A DNA stretch of 64,000 nucleotides from Liolophura sinensis (GCF_032854445.1 NC_088300.1:18109570-18173569); one strand, 5' to 3'; positions 25,072-37,649 are shown, numbered from the stretch's first letter. Numbers and translations: made by a program. The notes: generated by a model from the sequence alone, not told the origin.

Positions 25072-25317
25072 ATTTTTTTTTTTTTGATTGGTGTTATACG
25101 CCGTACTCAAGAATATTTCACTTATACGACGGCGGTCAGCATTATGGTGGGTGGAAACCGGGGAGACCCCGGGGGAAACCCACGACCACCCGCAGGTTGC
25201 TGACAGACCTCACGTACGGCCGGAGAGGAAGCCAGCATGAGCTGGACCGCATTGGTGAAAGACTCCTGGGTCATTACACTGCGCTAGCGCTTTAACCGAC
25301 TGAGCCACGGAGGCCCC
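25072..25317 (-). repeat. Full-length tRNA-derived SINE with target-site duplication
   Basis: Read on the minus strand the copy starts GGGGCCTCCGTGGCTCAGTC, whose TGGCTCAGTCGG is a good RNA polymerase III A-box. The B-box region is damaged. A body with the usual GGGTTTCCCCCGGGGTC-type segment follows, then the tail TTGAGTACGGCGTATAACAC and an A/T end. TTCAGCAACACTG flanks it at 25,059-25,071 and 25,318-25,330. This is the clearest reference copy in the window. Confidence 0.93.
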
Positions 25318-25677
25318 TTCAGCAACACTGGGATACTGGTATATTAAGATACAGAGTTTGCTCGGGCAAATCATCGACAGTTAACTTTAGGCAATTCAAA
25401 AGCATGTAACTGCCCCCTAGGTTTCTAAAAGCTAAATGAATGGGCTTAAATTCCCATGTCCGAAATAGGATGATGCGATTTAAACACTTCTATCGTGAAG
25501 ACCATTAAGCATAACTCATATATGTTCATATACTATGGAAGGTGCATACTTCGAGATACAATTTGGTGCAAATTACAAATCCATGGTACTAACTGCAATA
25601 GTTTTTCCATTTAAAATTATGTAAATTCAAAACCTTATATCTCAAAAATTCATGGAATGAAAAGAAAAGTAGATTCT

Positions 25678-25711
25678 GATCACCTAGCCGAAATATATCG
25701 GCTAGGTGATC
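25678..25711. repeat. Perfect 14-bp inverted repeat with 6-base loop
   Basis: GATCACCTAGCCGA is followed by the loop AATATA and the exact reverse complement TCGGCTAGGTGATC. No T-run or transposon end next to it explains the hairpin. Confidence 0.95.
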
Positions 25712-26968
25712 GGCAAGTAATATCAACATTCAGCTTCATACATTCGATGAGTTTTTACAGTTTTTAAGTGATTTTAATGTCTGTTTAAGACTAGCATAGC
25801 TGTACATGTATATAAAATTTCAGGAAGATCCGTCCATTGGTTCTTTTTGTTTGAAATCCATCATGGTCGCCAAACCAAGTGACATAAAAGAACAAACTTC
25901 AAACTCCTTAATAATAACATCTGCGAGAATTTTGCGGCCAAATTTCAAACAGCTACGATTTCCAGAAAATCGACAAAAAATTTTGTCCGAAATGAATAAT
26001 TGGAATATTTCGAGCAATAACAATAGGCACGAACATAATTTTTTTTTTTGGAAAATGAACGAAACACCCCTAACCTCCACCTGAACTTATGCACCAAGAT
26101 TTAAATGGGAGTAACCACTCATTTCGTGAAAAACTGTCGTTGAATAAAACCACTAAGCAAAACTGGCCGTGATTTTCCGTGCTGAAGCCATACATCAAGT
26201 TTCAATTCAATACAACAAACCGTTTTGAAAGAAGTCCAGAAAACTACTACAGCCCAAAGCAGATATTAAAAAAGGGCATTCAGAGAATACCGGTAGCTCG
26301 CCTGATTGAGCAGTCTGTAAACCTGTATAATGTTCAAGTCATGTGATACATTCAAATGTTGACCTCTAAACCACAATAAAGTAGAATGTTTGACACTGTC
26401 ATACACAGATATTATTCTCTAATTAAAATAGTGCTGAGATCTTGCCATTAAATCAACAAGAAAGACCAAAATTATTGTACTGTCACAAGTAGGACTTTAT
26501 CGTGTGCGTAATGATTGCAGAGCACTGACTTCATATGTTATTCGAGTTGTAAATCACTGTCCTTATAAACGACACTAGGTCGTTCGCGCACAAATTTACC
26601 GAATATAAAATATTCATTGATATGCAAATCGCGAACTACACGTAGCAATCAATGTACAATGAGTGGAAACTGCAAGTCGCCATGATGAAGTCTTGTAACA
26701 AATTTGAACACTGGGGGGGCCTTGAGTTATAACGTCACATCTTGGGGATGTCCCTTTGTGACGTGACATCGTCGCACTACGACATGGCAAAACAAATCAT
26801 TGCATGGGCGTGTGTGTGCAATAATGAAAAGTATCCACAAAATAATACTTTCTATATTTCTGGACTTACCTCGCAAATTCTCTAAAATAAATATTTCAGG
26901 TAATAAAATTCATCCATTTTATTCATATCCCACACGTTCAACATACTCCACGACTTTCTACCCTCGAC

Positions 26969-27000
26969 GGTACGGCGTAAAACACCAATCAAATAAATCC
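26969..27000 (+). repeat. SINE tail scrap
   Basis: Only GGTACGGCGTAAAACACCAA and TCAAATAAATC of the common SINE tail remain. Confidence 0.75.
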
Positions 27001-27403
27001 AATCAAATTCAACCTTCAACATTCACCTGCGCGAACTGACAAAACGCTGCATCAAATTTCAAGCAAAAATGCAGAGACAATTCTAAGCAATGATCAAGAA
27101 ATTCTGGTGGTTTTGGTGGTAAACTCCTCGATACAAAGGACGTTTTACAGACTATTGCTCGGTGAAACTGCTTTAAGTCAGCATATTACGTAGTTAGCCA
27201 AGAATCCATAAAACCCTGCGGAATGCCTATGGCCCGATTCCCATTCTCAGTTTAACGTAATCAGATTAACGCACGCTGGCTAAAATCCTGCCACAGATTC
27301 ACCAAATACAGTTTCTGTGACATTTTGGTAAAGGGCTGACTGTCACTTACACAATGGCGGTTACTTATGGGTGGAGAAAACGGGGGAAACCACCTGTCTT
27401 CAG

Positions 27404-27654
27404 TATTTATTTGATTGGTGTTTTACGCAGTACTCAATAATATTTCACTTATACGATCGGAGGAAACCGGGCAGAAGCAAGGGGAAATCCACAAGTATCC
27501 GCAGGTTGATGTCAGACCTTCCCACCCAATCCCAAGTGCAACCCGACATGAAGCCAGCGTGAGCTAGATTTGAACGCCTGATGATCGCGATCCTGAGAGG
27601 CTCCTGCGCCACTGTGTTGCATTAACACGCTCATCACAAAACCACAGAGGCCCC
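27404..27654 (-). repeat. SINE, near full length, diverged
   Basis: The copy starts at TATTTATTTGATTGGTG, contains CAGTACTCAATAATATTTCA and ends with the head complement CACAGAGGCCCC. It is more diverged than the 25,072 copy. Confidence 0.85.
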
Positions 27655-27695
27655 TCCTATCCTTTAGTAAGTTACTGACGAAATTTCCCAAGCGT

Positions 27696-27904
27696 GATTT
27701 ATTTATTTATTTATTTATTTGGTGTTTAGACTGTCGTCAAGAATATTTTATTTATACGACGGCGGCCAGCATTATCGTTGGAGGAAACCTGGAAAAGCAT
27801 TGAGTGGACTTGAACTAACAGCGATCGCATTGGTGAGAGGCTCCTGGGTCATTGTGCAGCCCGAACATGCTAAACATGCTAACCACTAGGCCAATGAGGT
27901 CCCC
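27696..27904 (-). repeat. SINE with internal deletion
   Basis: An (ATTT)n tail is followed by TCAAGAATATTTTATTTATA and GACGGCGGCCAGCATTATCG. The sequence then jumps to the head part (GAGTGGACTTGAAC, then GCATTGGTGAGAGGCTCCTG). The central C-rich body is missing. Confidence 0.85.
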
Positions 27905-28639
27905 ATTTCCACGTGACGTACCGGCGTGCACACCGTACTGGTTGATGACAAGAAGTCTTGTTTCAACAGTTTATCGTCACCAAAGCCCAAACAACAAAGA
28001 CAGCCAGGTCTTTTGAAAGAATCCGCAAACATTTAGCCAATAAATGAAAATAATATCATGTAGGTACATGGTTAAGGAAATACAATGGCATTATGTATTT
28101 ACACTGCATTGAAAATGTACGTATATGAATGATTTTCATGTATATTATAAAATGTTGAATGACTATACCAACTGATTACATCGCTATGTTGAAACCAATT
28201 GATTACATCACCCCATGCTGAGACAGTGTTCTATACAGGAGCTTACGGTGTCTTGGGAAATGTCTTCCACAGGTAATAAATTGGAAAAAAACAAGGCAAA
28301 CTCGATGAAAATTCTGCCTCTAGGCATTAAGTTTTGTTTGCTTTGCATCCTGAAACTGATTTCCTCTTAAAGAAGCCATTCATATAGTAATTTTACTTTT
28401 TTTCATGTTTGAAATCATTATCATGTCATCAACAGACGCTGCTTTTGTCTATCATCTTTTCATTATTCTGTTTTCCATGAAATGAAATCTAAACAACAAA
28501 TCCTGGATATTACTGTATGACTTTGTTACATTTTCTGCACGTTAGGACAAATGATCAGGGTTATGAGTAAATGACTGAATCAAGCAGAAGATCATTTTCA
28601 CATATTTGAAGGCAGCACTAGAATGTTCCCAATTCTATG

Positions 28640-28645
28640 TTTATT
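28640..28645 (-). terminator. Candidate polyadenylation signal for POLR2G
   Basis: TTTATT on the plus strand is AATAAA on the minus strand, about 1.0 kb after the POLR2G stop. I saw no nearer AATAAA, so a 3' UTR of about 1 kb would result. Variant signals were not excluded. Confidence 0.4.
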
Positions 28646-29663
28646 TTGTTTAAGTGATGCTTGATACACCTGACTACTAAAATGATCAAGTTAAGGGTCA
28701 GGCCACCCTTAACAATATGTTTGTTGGGTGCAACTGCACCGACACTCCATCAATTTCTTTAAAATCCCTATATTTTTCTTTAGCCAGAATAAAATTAATG
28801 GAATTCCCCAATATTTTTTGTGGAGGATTTCTTAACAAGAATTTCCTAAAAATGACCTCACAAGGAAACTGTTCGCAGCCTGAAAGAACCACTGTAACAT
28901 TCCAATACTTAACTTACTAGAGCGTAACTCTACAAACTGTAATATATATTAAACATACAAGTTACCAGTCAAGCTAAACTCCACGTATAACCATCCCACG
29001 CCATTAGTCAGTGCTTAACATATTCAACCCAGTCTAAAGTTTAAACCTTTCACAATTGAAAATTTTATGTATGAAAAAGGAGAGAAGATGACGGATATAC
29101 AATAATTTGGATGAAGATTACAGTTCAATGTGGGTTAAATTTTAAATAGAGTTTATAACCATTTTAAAAAAGGTTATACAAATACTGTACTGTTAAGTGA
29201 AGAATGTTGTACACATTTTTCTTTCTGTGCCTCTGTTACATCTACAACCTCACCTTCCTCAGCTTCCTTCACTACTGTGTAAGCATTTTATAGCGACACA
29301 GAGAGAGGACAGCAGAAGATTGCACATGCAGTTTGTATTGCACTGTCATTCACTTTGAACAGCCTTCAATTCATACACATGGCATTAGGTCTGTTGTCTG
29401 TATGCACAGTACACAGATAACCACATGTAGCCACGTGGGCGTTGGTCAGTAGCAGACCAGTCCTCTCTATATGGTTCACATCATTAAAGCTCAGCTGCCT
29501 CCGCTATCCATATGAAGCCCTGTAAGACAACCACTATCTCTTCGCCCTAATTCCCTGAGGGTGGTAACTGACCCCGCTGTGTGTCATACAGCCTTAAATA
29601 TGGACATCATGAAGTGTGACCACCGACGCCCCCACACCTCGCCAAATCAAACACATCGCATCA

Positions 29664-32600
29664 TTAGCTGATTAAACCTGAAAAAACAAACACATTCACG
29701 GTGAAAGGCAGACAGGACACACTCAATACAGCTCACTTGACTATATCCTATGACTATTATTCACAGTTCACATGAATGATGCAATTAAGGCATGAAGACC
29801 TTGTTGTTAATGTGACATTAAAATCACATGAGGCAGGTTAATGACTTAACCTTAAACTGTCAATAGCTACCCCCTCTTCTTATTATTTATCTGATGGTTG
29901 CTTAACACCATAGTCAGCATTACAGGTGGAGGAAACCGTAGTGCCTGGGGAAACTACAAACCTCAGACAATACAGGTGGAGGAAACCGTAGTGCCTGGGG
30001 AAACTACAAACCTCAGACAAGTCTGCTATATATACAGATAGGCACACCATATTGGTGGAAGAAAAGTGGTCTTCAAAGAGGATTAGGCTGATCAAATGAG
30101 TAGACGAGCGTTGTCGAGCATGCTTTTTTTCACAAACCCTGCTGGAAAATATAACTATGCGTATGTATAAATTATCAACATTACAACCTTTGCATAATGA
30201 AAATTTGTCAACAATGTTAACTCACCCAAGTAGTCATCCATAAGAGTTCCAATGGCAAACTGAAGCAAAACAATAGGCAGTCAGCAAGCATTGTCAAAAG
30301 TACAGTCAGTGACTACAGAATAGTGGTATACCTGGCTTAAAACTTGTTTCAAATAGCAGAGATAAGAATTTTTCTTGTTACGCAAAACAGTCAGTAGACT
30401 CATAGAGACAATGTGATAATGTAAGATAATGGACTAGTGTGTGTAAACTTACAATATCCTGGGCATCCACTCTGGTCCCTACAATCTTCACACGGATTTC
30501 ATCATCCTGCTGGATAACCACATCCTGTCAAAAACAAAACAGATCAACAGTTTATAATAAATTAACATTAAAGGTGGGACTTAGATTTGGTAGCAAGGGT
30601 ACAGAAAAGCTCACCTGTAGAAGACACATGAAATCAAAACTTCAGCTAAATATGTAAAGTACTGAAGTCCTGAATCTGGTAATTTACGGTAAATAATGTG
30701 CACACAGAGCATCAGTGATGGAACCTATCCATCATGGCTTTGTCCATTATATGTATGCAAAACCTCAGCTCCATACCTACAGTACCTTTTTTTTTTTTGA
30801 GATGTTACCCCTACCATTTACTTTTCACAATGATTCTAATACATTAATACACAATACAATAATTCATTGATTATGTAATTTAGGGTAAGTAATATGCACA
30901 CAACATTTGAAGAGATAGTTTTCAGAACATAGCTGTTGATCACTTATTATCAATATACGCGAATTGACCCAACACCTCATCTATCATATGATTCAAAGAC
31001 AAACATCTCAGCCACACAGCCAAACCCACTGATAAATGTGAGGCAAATGTAGATGCTTTCAAGGCAATATAATGGTCTTCATACTAACGTTATTGTGTCC
31101 AAATCAATATAACATAACTAATAATTGTTTAAATGAATGTAATGGTGTTCCAATCAATATAAAAGAGTTCAACTAAATGTTATATTGTTCTAATAAATGT
31201 AACTGTTCAAATATGTGTAACTGTTCAAATAAATGTAATAATGTTCAAATAAATATAATAGTGTTAAAAAAATGTAATAGCATTGTGATTAATGTAAGTG
31301 TTCAGACAAATGTAATTGTTCAAATAAATGTAACAGTGTTCTGACAAATGTAGTCATGTTCAGATGCATGTAACAGTTCTTACACTCGTGTGACAGAGTT
31401 TGTGTTTCTCAACCCTTAAGCCGTCCCTGATCAAGTCAGCAGAGTGAGGTAGCTGACATGTCATAAAGGCCTGCCCTCTTTAGCACAAGATATGGACCAT
31501 TTCTAACCAAGATCAATATAAAAACTGGACTAAGTCCCACAGATATCCCATCCCATATCTTTTACCCAGATTTATTCTAGATTGTTTACACAAAAAGAAC
31601 ACGATGCCCAGACCCTATTCAATATTGAGCTTAAACCCACAACTCTACCAACGGAAATTGAAATGGATTGGAATATTAATTTCTGATCTTTCAGCTGGGT
31701 GGAGTGTCTATCAAGTAGTGGGGCATTGGGAGATTCAATACTGTCTTGTCAGAAATAATATTGTGCCTGGCAAAGACACACACTCATCCCCAAATAAAGC
31801 ATTCTTCTGCTGACCCAGGATCCCGGTGTGGACAGCGCACCCCAGGAGTCAGCATTGAGGGAGTTGTGTTAACAGTTACCTCGTCTTTGGTCTTGTAGCA
31901 CGGTGGATTCGAATTGGGATCAAACTCCATGTCAGCTGGGATTGACTGCAAAAAAAAAAAAAAGGGACCATCACATGACAACAGAGACTTGTGACAGGCT
32001 CTTTATCCACCAATACCCTGCTCAATAAACAGTCTTCCCATGTGTGTTTGTGTGTGTGTGTGTACTACATCCTGCTCAATACTTACTTAGAGCACTTGGC
32101 TGACCCTTATCAACCAGAAGACCAAAAATGGATGGCAGAGTTCATGTAATGACAAACAACTATATAGAGATTAACCACTTCCATTCCATGTGGATGGTCA
32201 TGGAATTTGTCCCACCATAATCCTGGCCACCGTCATATAAGTGAAATATTCTTGAGTATGGAATAAAACACTAATCAAATAAATAATCATATTTATTTGA
32301 TTGATGTCTATATTTGATTGACACCTTACTCAAAAATATTTCACTTATGCTAAAGCACCCAGCAGTATGGTGGAACGAAACTGGGGAGAGCCCAAAGACA
32401 CCCACAATCATCTGCAGGTTGCTGGCAGACCTTTGCATGTTCAAAAGGATAGGAAGCCAGCATGTGCTGGTCAAACTCACAACAACCACATTAGTGAGAT
32501 GCTATGGGTCAATGTACTGCACTAGCAGGCTAACAACTAGTCCATGGAGGCCACCACTTATTATTTTGAAGTGATGCACATTTCACCACGTTTGACCTAA

Positions 32601-35600
32601 AAGATGTTACATTCTCACTACAATGACATGTATTCCTTGTGAACTGTTTTCCCACCCCAGCATGCCATGTGTTGGGGTCAAATCACATGATGCTGAACAG
32701 GACCCTCACATGAGTCACTGGTCAGGCTCCCAGTTAAAACCATTCCAGCCACTCACCAATGTCAAAGGGCAAAGTTCAATTTCAAGTTATGTAGGTAAAA
32801 AATGCACTTTCAAAAGCACAGGAAAAGTTCAAGTTGCCTTATAAGAGGTCTGAATTAAGCAGAACCAAGCAAAATGTGTCACTTAAAAAAAAGGCTAAAC
32901 TTCAGCAGGGCAAATACAGTATCTGAGGCGGTTTTCACCACAGCTGTTTAACTCATTAAACGTGGGTACATACATGTACAGTGACACTACTCTTCTGCGA
33001 TAATGTCCAATGCCTTATTACTTTCTGTCAAGTTGTACCCATTATGACAGGTCATGCATGTTCTTTTAAATCCTATTTAACACAAATCTATTGTTCTGTT
33101 GTTCCTATTAAAAGGATAATATTGCTACATATTTATACAAAAGGGCATTAACTCATGGCTATATGTTTGTACTGAAGGCACAGCAAGCACATAAATCATA
33201 TGTAATGTGAATCAAAAGCCACATCAATGCCAACGCCTTATCAAATTACCACTCCACCATCCAATTATTTCATTGAAAGATGATATTGATTTTAAAAGCT
33301 GGTAAAAATGTTCCCAGCTAATGGTCACTACATAGTTGTAAGCACCACTGACCTATATTTTTAATTTTTTTTTTTCCATACTAACTTAAAACATTGACAG
33401 AGAGCTTGAAACATAGCCCAACATAATTAACAGAACAACAATAAGTAAATGTCTGTACACACTTCAATCTCTATGCATCAAAATATAAAAATTTAAGTTC
33501 AAAAACATATGTAGTAGGCCTTATATGTGAGTCATGTAATATTGAGAATATCATCATAATTTGTACATTGAAAATGAAGGAAAACAGTTATCATATATTT
33601 ACTACAAATGTACAAGTAAGTCATAGCTGGAAGCTGAGCTTAATACGGTGTACTTTTTACACAGAAATACATGTATGTACACTCACAGAAATAATACTTA
33701 CTTATGTAAGATTACACTGCAAAAAAATACACGTGTATCTTATACTTACATGGCGTGAAATAAAGCAGGAGAGTGGTCCAATCTCTGTGAACAAGCCCAC
33801 CTGTGAGGAAGAGTGGGATATTTAAAAGAATACAAATCAAATTTTTCTTAACAAAATGATGATTTCATTTGACTGATTGGTCTTTAACGCTGCCCTAATG
33901 AATATTTCATTTGAAAATGTGACAGTTTTATAATGAAATGTTTTCACTATGGGTGAGGAAAGTCTGGAAATCGGAGTGCCTGGATTAAATCTCCAATCTT
34001 TGCCAGGTACCTGAAAAGTAATGTTGACTTTAGGCCGCACCCAAAACAGCAGGAACTGGGTTCAAACATTCAACCACACGGGTCAAAGGTCTGATAGTTG
34101 CACCAAGACGGCACTTTATCCATCAAAGCCAGCTAGGCCTCAACACAGAAGGGATACAATAGTTATGCTAGCAGGTTTAAATGAAATGCCTTTCTGACAG
34201 ATAACTAAGCAGGGATAACCCAGTGGGTTAGACAGAGACAAGGAGAACTGTCAAATATCACGTAAACTTGTATGAAAATATCACACTGAAAGTTAAACTT
34301 GGCCAATTTTTATATCTGGAACTGGCTTTTTTTTTCCCAGTAAAAATGGTGAATAACAGAAAGCTTTATTAACAAACCAAATATTAGGAGGATACTGTGA
34401 GTAAAGAGCTGTACCTTGTTTACTTGCGTCACTACAGCATCAAGCACTTCCCCTTTGAACGGACGGAAGACGATAGCCTTGTACTTGACGGGATAAACAA
34501 CAAAACCTCTGCTTGGCTGGATGAGCCCAGCTCCTATGTTGTCAATTGTTGTCACAGCTATCACAAAGCCATACCTGAAGAGGAACAATGTCAAATGGAA
34601 TAAGTCTACCTCAGCTATAGTAGTGATGTATTCATAAAGAAGTATATTTGCTATAAAATGTACAAGTATATCAAGGGACACAACAATGGATAACATAGGA
34701 ATCCCGATAAAATTCTTGCTCGTAGAATTATCTCCCCCTAAATGCCACCACCTCTCCATTCCTATACAACAATTTTCTCTGCAAAGCACAGCTTTTAAAT
34801 TAGACCAATTATGGGTTAGATTAATTCTGGTATAACAATATTTAGCTGCTGCTTTGGATAACATAAACATGTGTAGCACTGACAGATATATGCTTTCAAC
34901 GGTGATGTAGGAAGGCATTTTGAGAATGCATCACCCATCAATTTATTTACTTGATTGGTGTTTTACACCGTATTCGAGAATACTTCACTTATACAATGGC
35001 ATTATGGTGGTTGGAAACCAGGCGCACAACCATCGGCAGGTGGCTGGCAGACCTTCCCTCATAAAGCCGGACTGAAAGGCAGCATGAGCTGGACTTAAAC
35101 TCACATAGAACTGCATCAGTGAGAGGCTCCATGGTCACTGCGGCGTACTGGCACGCTAACCACCTCTGCCTCGGAGGCCCCCATCACCCATATATGTTGA
35201 GATCAGAATATATTAAAAAAAAAAACGTACTTTCCAGTGCAGGTACCCTCTACCTCAGTGAAGAGCTTCTGCTTGACAATGTTGAGGAGGTTAGGACCAA
35301 AGTATCTTGGATGGAGAAGAATCTCATGTTCCAGGGACACCTGGCGAAACAAAAACAGCAAATAATACTTCAGATCTGCACTTGTTCAATGACAGCGTAC
35401 TGCATATTTAATAAAAACAACATTAAACATTAAACCGATGTACCCAAATGTACATAAGTTGGCATGAATGCCTATGTTCCCAATGTTGAACCAATATTAC
35501 ATTAGTACAGGTAACTGTTACATTTATAAATAGTAAGTAAAACTAAAGAATGGTAATTTGTTATTTTCAGACGGCAAATTTATAAATCAGAGCTCTGATT

Positions 35601-37303
35601 GAAAAAGTGGCGGATTAAATTAGAAGTCCTTTATCCTCCACACGAGCTTGTAAATCAAACTTGGAATGCCATTGTGAAATCTATTTCTATTGTGTTCACA
35701 CAGCTGAAAATGGTTATTTCCAGTCTGTTCCCATGGAAACCAAACTTTTTTCTTCACTTCAAATAGAGGCCTTGTTCCCCTGGATATGGATCGACATACA
35801 CACAAAAAATGAAATCCTTGTCCTAAGTGCTTGGATTTTTATTGTTCTTACATTGCAGAAACTTGCTCACTCAGCTGCCATGGAAACCAGAAATTTGATC
35901 ACAACAGTCCAAGTTTAAATATGAACCTTGTTCACTTCAGTATGTATCTGTACACCAAATATGATATCATTACCTAACCAGCTTTCTTCTGCCATCACAT
36001 CACTGAAACTTGTTATTTAGAGTAAGATGCTCAGGTAACAGGAAAATTGAAGTAAACAGCCCCTCATTCAAATAGTTACCTACTTCAACTTACTATGAAT
36101 CTTTCCTACGCAGTGAAATAAACTCCATACACAACACACTTGTCACTAAACAGCCACTTTTGCTTTAAACTTCAAGCAGTGTAAGTATAAACTAAGGTGC
36201 CAGTCAACCTGTGTTAGGTGGAACATGACAATGGTTGATCATGCATCTTGTAAGAAGGGTCGGAAGTCGGGGGTCATGTAACCATCCTTTCGTGTTGAAA
36301 ACAAAATGACCGCACAAGGTTAAAGCATTGGGGAAAAGGTCACTTTTTGCCACTTCGCTAGCGACCAGTAAAGCCTAGTTGTACAAAATAGCATCATGAA
36401 AGCTTGGCAGAAATACTCATATTATCTGGAAAGCCAAAAATTATACAAATCCAACGGATACAAGATAACTGACAGCGATTCAGTTTGCTATGCAATAATG
36501 TTGGGAAAACAGTTTTCTTCACCCACACCGGTTGTTACAAAGAAGATCACATGGTCTCTACCTTCCAAACTGTCTTACAGAATGATGGACATCACTAACT
36601 TGATTAAATTAATTAATTTATTTATTTGATTGGTGCCTCACGCCATACTCAAGAATATTTCACTTATAAGATGCCGCCCAGCATTATGTTGCGAGGAAAC
36701 TGGGGAGAGCCCAAAGGAAACCCACAACCATCCGCGGGTTGCTGACAGACCTTCCCACGTACGGCTGGAGTCTGGAGAGGAAGCCAGCATGAGCTGGCTA
36801 ACTTGATTAAATCAAGATGGAATAACATGGGAGCCAATACTAAACTCTCTAAACCAATACTTCACGAAGACTTATAAAGACAACATATGATTTGCTGCTA
36901 TCCATGGCAGTAGTGAAGCCGTAGTTCTCTGAATACCATCAAATGTTATTTTTCCCATGCTGGAATTTGAAAATTGGGGTTGCCATCACGTGGTAAGAAG
37001 CAGCTTTTCACACACCTAGCCTTTGTATTGCGACTTTGTCGTTCAAACAGACAGACGGACAGACGAACGTGGCAAAATAATCCTTTCGGGACATTCCAAA
37101 ATGTCCAAATGAGATATAAACGTGTCCATGAAAGCGTCCCGTACGCAGATAAGAGATGTACGCCTTATTCGGATGTCAGATTTCGTCATGTATGGAACAC
37201 AAGAAACATAAATTTCGACGCTTTGAATTTACCCCATGCTGACATAGGTTACTCTAACTATAGCAGCAATAGCCTTGTTTCTCATACTTACATGGTAAAA
37301 CAT
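29664..37303 (-). CDS. POLR2G: RNA polymerase II subunit RPB7
   Basis: RPB7 forms the Pol II stalk with RPB4 and contacts the emerging RNA in the nucleus. Coding exons, in transcript order, are 37,292-37,303, 35,231-35,340, 34,415-34,574, 33,750-33,800, 31,880-31,945, 30,453-30,524, 30,226-30,259 and 29,664-29,677. Every junction is GT-AG and in phase, giving 172 aa, the length of human RPB7. The start is a tiny exon coding MFYH. Visible landmarks are [17 protein letters not shown], the tip domain containing [16 protein letters not shown] (from residue 42), [17 protein letters not shown], and the S1-like C-terminal half with [14 protein letters not shown] and [13 protein letters not shown]. 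The protein ends DDYLGLIS. Introns hold four SINEs, a SINE pair in inverted order and a minisatellite. It is divergent from MRPL4, 346 bp away. Confidence 0.96.
29882..30092 (-). repeat. SINE-related repeat containing a perfect 50-bp duplication
   Basis: Tail-like ATTTATCTGATGGTTGC is followed by the body GGTGGAGGAAACCG. The block 29,921-29,970 is repeated exactly at 29,971-30,020. The copy then reads CAGATAGGCACACCATATTG and AGTGGTCTTCAAAGAGG, as in the 18,051 repeat. It lies in POLR2G intron 7. Confidence 0.7.
31085..31400 (-). repeat. Irregular 16-20-bp minisatellite in POLR2G intron 5
   Basis: Repeats of GTTCAAATAAATGTAA and close variants have variable spacing. They are AT-rich and strongly degenerate, with no coding sense. 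Confidence 0.8.
32190..32287 (+). repeat. SINE 3' part, plus orientation
   Basis: GTCCCACCATAATCCTGGCC is followed by GTGAAATATTCTTGAGTATG and ATCAAATAAATAA. It sits in POLR2G intron 4, immediately left of an oppositely oriented copy. Confidence 0.85.
32289..32555 (-). repeat. SINE, near full length, minus orientation
   Basis: ATTTATTTGATTGATG leads into CTCAAAAATATTTCACTTAT and ends at the head complement CCATGGAGGCCACC. It is tail to tail with the preceding copy. Confidence 0.85.
33868..34140 (-). repeat. SINE of a related family in POLR2G intron 3
   Basis: The tail TGACTGATTGGTCTTTAACG and CTAATGAATATTTCAT resembles the main SINE tail. The body differs, and the right end carries another tRNA-like head (on the minus strand AGGCCTAGCTGGCTTTGATG, with a B-box-like TTTGAACCC). 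Confidence 0.55.
34939..35181 (-). repeat. Full-length SINE with target-site duplication in POLR2G intron 2
   Basis: It has the tail TTGATTGGTGTTTTACACCG, a shortened body and the head complement CTCGGAGGCCC. CATCACCCAT flanks it at 34,929-34,938 and 35,182-35,191. Confidence 0.9.
36610..36797 (-). repeat. 5'-truncated SINE with 15-bp target-site duplication in POLR2G intron 1
   Basis: The tail TTTATTTGATTGGTGCCTCA runs to GAAGCCAGCATGAGCTGG, and the tRNA head is missing. CTAACTTGATTAAAT occurs at 36,595-36,609 and 36,798-36,812, so the truncation predates or accompanied insertion. Confidence 0.92.
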
Positions 37304-37649
37304 AGTTGTGGTAAAATGTCAATAATTTCGTGTGTTTGACTTTAGTCGGGACTCGTACATCCCTCTGAAAACAACGCTTTAAAACCAACAGTAAAAACTC
37401 CCATGAACTGCTTGATTTCCTCTTCTGAAAAAATGGACTTGCTTAAAAAGATTTTACTATCAGCAAACTCACTTATAGTTAATGTAAATGGTCATTTGAT
37501 ATATTATATAAACCATAAAAACTTTATAAGAATTGTATGTGTATCTTTATTAGCCATTTATTTTTTAATACATTTCGGATCCTTTGAAGGCCGGAATTTT
37601 GCATGTTCTATCAGACACATGGTTTACAACAACAACAGCAGCCCAAGAA
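37304..37649. promoter_or_regulatory. Probable bidirectional promoter between POLR2G and MRPL4
   Basis: Only 346 bp separate the two divergent start codons, so both promoters and 5' UTRs must fit here unless upstream noncoding exons exist. Sequence elements are weak: AT-rich (TATATTATATAA near 37,499), with one ETS-like GGCCGGAAT near 37,590. No CpG-island-like composition is visible. Confidence 0.6.

Larger units (their letters stand above)
25331..28639. other. Intergenic stretch, SINEs and a perfect hairpin, no gene
   Basis: No exon chain is seen. A perfect 14-bp inverted repeat lies at 25,678-25,711. Overlapping open frames on both strands at 25,806-26,084 match nothing I know and probably reflect AT-rich composition. 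The segment includes two SINEs in a row (27,404-27,654 and 27,696-27,904) and a SINE tail scrap at 26,969-27,000. Confidence 0.5.

Noticed and set aside
25261-25317. tRNA gene
   Set aside because: The A-box-bearing segment is the head of a full SINE with target-site duplication; the B-box and cloverleaf are not intact.
25806-26084. Overlapping open frames on both strands
   Set aside because: Mutually antisense, AT-rich and unlike any protein I know. Most likely compositional.
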